Of a stretch of 64,000 bases of DNA, positions 62,909 to 64,000 are shown piece by piece. The DNA is from Bradyrhizobium sediminis (GTDB lineage: Bacteria; Pseudomonadota; Alphaproteobacteria; Rhizobiales; Xanthobacteraceae). A program made the position numbers and the translations under genes. The notes beneath the pieces are model-generated. The model did not search any database. It was not told the DNA's origin and saw nothing but the letters and a program-made list of their open reading frames with translations. How positions within the stretch are numbered: position 1 is the first letter of the stretch; each line of letters opens with the position of its first letter. The stretch covers positions 2,552,501 through 2,616,500 of the forward strand of contig NZ_CP076134.1 in NCBI RefSeq assembly GCF_018736085.1. Reading direction: 5' to 3'.

Positions 62909-63526
62909 ATGTCATCCGTTGCAGTCGGAATTCTAAGCGGCGTGCTGATGGGGATAGTGTTCGGCTTCGCGCTGGAAAAATCGCGGGTGTTCGAACCCGG
63001 AATGATCGTCGGCCAGATGCAGTTGCGCAACTGGATCATGCTCAAGGTGTTTCTAAGCGCGGTCGCGACCGGGGCAGTGGTGCTGGCGTTTCTCCATGGC
63101 TTCGGCTTCGTCAAGCTGCAGCCCAAGGCCGCGCTCTATGCCGCCGACATCGTCGGCGGGCTGATCCTCGGCGCGGGTATCGCGCTGGCGGGCGCATGTC
63201 CCGGCACCACGCTGGCGCAGATCGGCGTCGGCTATCGCGACGCGATCTTTACGCTGCTCGGTGGATTGTCCGGCGCGGTGGCGTTCTCCTACGCCCAGCC
63301 CTGGCTTGCCAAGTCGCTGATCGGCAGCGGGCCGAAACTGATCTTTTCGGATCTCGCCGGCATTCCCTACTGGCAGGGCGCGCTGGCCTTGGCCGCGGTC
63401 ATCGTCGTCATCCTCGTGCTGATCGAGCGGCTGCGGCCGTGGCGCGACGATCTCGGCGCCGATGTCGACGGCGACGTTGCGGAGAAGTCATCGCAGCCGC
63501 GTGAGCGTCTGGCGCCTGCGGAATGA
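62909..63526 (+). CDS. YeeE/YedE family membrane protein, second subunit
   Basis: A 205-residue membrane protein forming the other half of the module, with the signature ALAGACPGTTLAQIGVGY near residue 95. Four to five helices. An ATG at 62903 is just 1 bp from the GGGAGGG site, so the ATG at 62909 with 7-bp spacing is the better start. The partner proteins often found with this pair (BigR regulator, persulfide dioxygenase) are not in the window. Confidence 0.88.
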   Translation: MSSVAVGILSGVLMGIVFGFALEKSRVFEPGMIVGQMQLRNWIMLKVFLSAVATGAVVLAFLHGFGFVKLQPKAALYAADIVGGLILGAGIALAGACPGTTLAQIGVGYRDAIFTLLGGLSGAVAFSYAQPWLAKSLIGSGPKLIFSDLAGIPYWQGALALAAVIVVILVLIERLRPWRDDLGADVDGDVAEKSSQPRERLAPAE

Positions 63527-63545
63527 CCTGACGCTGTTCGCCAAA

Positions 63546-63570
63546 CAAAAACGGGGCCGCAAGGCCCCGT
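63546..63570 (-). terminator. Rho-independent terminator of rpmG
   Basis: ACGGGGCC-GCAA-GGCCCCGT is a perfect 8-bp hairpin. On the minus strand it is followed by TTTTTGTTTGG, so it ends the rpmG transcript. It may also slow readthrough from the YeeE/YedE genes. Confidence 0.9.
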
Positions 63571-63596
63571 CCGGAAGTCGGTAACGTCCCGCGATG

Positions 63597-63764
63597 TTAC
63601 TTGATCTTGGATTCGCGGAATTCGACATGCTTGCGCGCGACCGGGTCGTACTTCTTCTTGACCAGCTTGTCGGTCATGGTGCGCGAATTCTTCTTGGCGA
63701 CGTAGTAGAAGCCGGTATCCGCCGAGGAAACGAGCTTGACCTTGATGGTGACCGCTTTGGCCAT
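63597..63764 (-). CDS. rpmG: 50S ribosomal protein L33
   Basis: A 55-residue basic protein identical in pattern to bacterial L33 ([38 protein letters not shown]). It lacks the zinc cysteines, so it is the C-minus form, as is usual in Alphaproteobacteria. The start at 63764 gives the standard N-terminus MAKAVTIKV. Confidence 0.96.
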   Translation of the reverse strand: MAKAVTIKVKLVSSADTGFYYVAKKNSRTMTDKLVKKKYDPVARKHVEFRESKIK

Positions 63765-63976
63765 GTCGGGAACCTTTGATGTCTGGGAATCGGACGCCGG
63801 CCCATCAGGCCCGCATTTGCCGCGCAACCTAGCTTCTGATCGTCCAAAGTCAAGGTTTTAGCGGCCAAAAACCCTCGCAAAACCAGCGATTAACCCTCAA
63901 AGAAGTGGTTTTTCGGCCGCGGCAGGCCGAGAATTTCGCTGACTCTCCCTGCCATGATGGGAGGAGGGGTGGGCGC

Positions 63977-64000
63977 TCAAGCCTCGCCCAGCACATCCTT
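63977..64000 (-). CDS. C-terminal end of a gene running out of the window
   Basis: The last 24 bp read on the minus strand as KDVLGEA followed by TGA. The in-frame stop and codon choice suggest the tail of a gene transcribed towards rpmG, but so short a stretch cannot identify it. Confidence 0.3.
   Translation of the reverse strand, partial: KDVLGEA

Overview
The window is 64 kb of GC-rich (roughly 64-65% by eye) alphaproteobacterial chromosome. Gene content points to Bradyrhizobium or a close relative in the Nitrobacteraceae: mipZ, divK and pleD for cell-cycle and polarity control, a phasin, clpS-clpA, ccoG, eipB, many DUF families common in Bradyrhizobium (DUF1489, DUF3551, DUF3572, DUF3147), and several families of short palindromic intergenic repeats that I recognise as typical of this group. 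No symbiosis, nitrogen fixation, rRNA, prophage or CRISPR locus is visible.

Layout. 0-10 kb: small envelope-associated hypotheticals, tRNA-Arg(TCG), a PhzF-type isomerase, glutathione-dependent formaldehyde dehydrogenase, an EamA exporter, a decayed DUF2177 gene, a 1-Cys peroxiredoxin, a nuclease-like secreted protein and a HAD phosphatase. 10-18 kb: propionyl-CoA carboxylase alpha subunit, oxaloacetate decarboxylase-acylphosphatase-DUF3147, an intact IS630-type insertion sequence in the end of a DUF6064 gene, lipB, a lone fliN, tRNA-Leu(GAG) and the frameshifted tail of a VCBS-repeat adhesin. 18-30 kb: two tandem polysaccharide deacetylases, MgtE, an HTH regulator, an aldo/keto reductase overlapping a TolA-like protein, a broken AraC regulator, DUF599, a glutathione transferase and DUF1489. 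29.7-30.9 kb: a low-GC DUF4365 gene inserted at the 3' end of the DUF1489 gene and flanked by a perfect 55-bp direct repeat. 31-45 kb: panC, mipZ, an alpha/beta hydrolase, a VWA-DnaJ pair, a penicillin-binding carboxypeptidase with SPOR domain, phasin, a TadG-like protein, clpS-clpA, two PilZ proteins around an Flp pilin, and a lytic transglycosylase. 46.0-47.5 kb: a second lower-GC patch with an unrecognised protein convergent with a zinc/HNH-like protein. 47.6-56.4 kb: azlCD, trmO, HIT, DUF482 acyltransferase, glycerophosphodiesterase, RidA, eipB, a low-GC stretch with an NTF2-like gene, dinB-DUF3572. 56.6-64 kb: divK-pleD, a TetR-MFS divergent pair, ccoG with a small membrane protein, divergent YeeE/YedE genes, and rpmG.

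How genes work together. divK, pleD, the PilZ proteins, Flp pilin and the Tad-like protein fit a cyclic-di-GMP and surface-attachment theme. One FNR/FixK-type box sits midway between the ccoG side and the YeeE/YedE side, at about the same distance from a plausible -10 in both directions, which suggests joint low-oxygen control. The TetR repressor and MFS pump share an intergenic palindrome. The phasin promoter carries two related TTTGTGC/GCAC operators of the sort expected for a PHA-responsive regulator.

The best candidate for an undescribed system is the DUF4365 insertion: a predicted nuclease-like cargo gene whose insertion rebuilt the end of its host gene and placed the cargo 5 bp behind the host stop codon. 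The 46.0-47.5 kb pair is the second candidate. All functions are inferred from motifs and recall of families; no database search was run.
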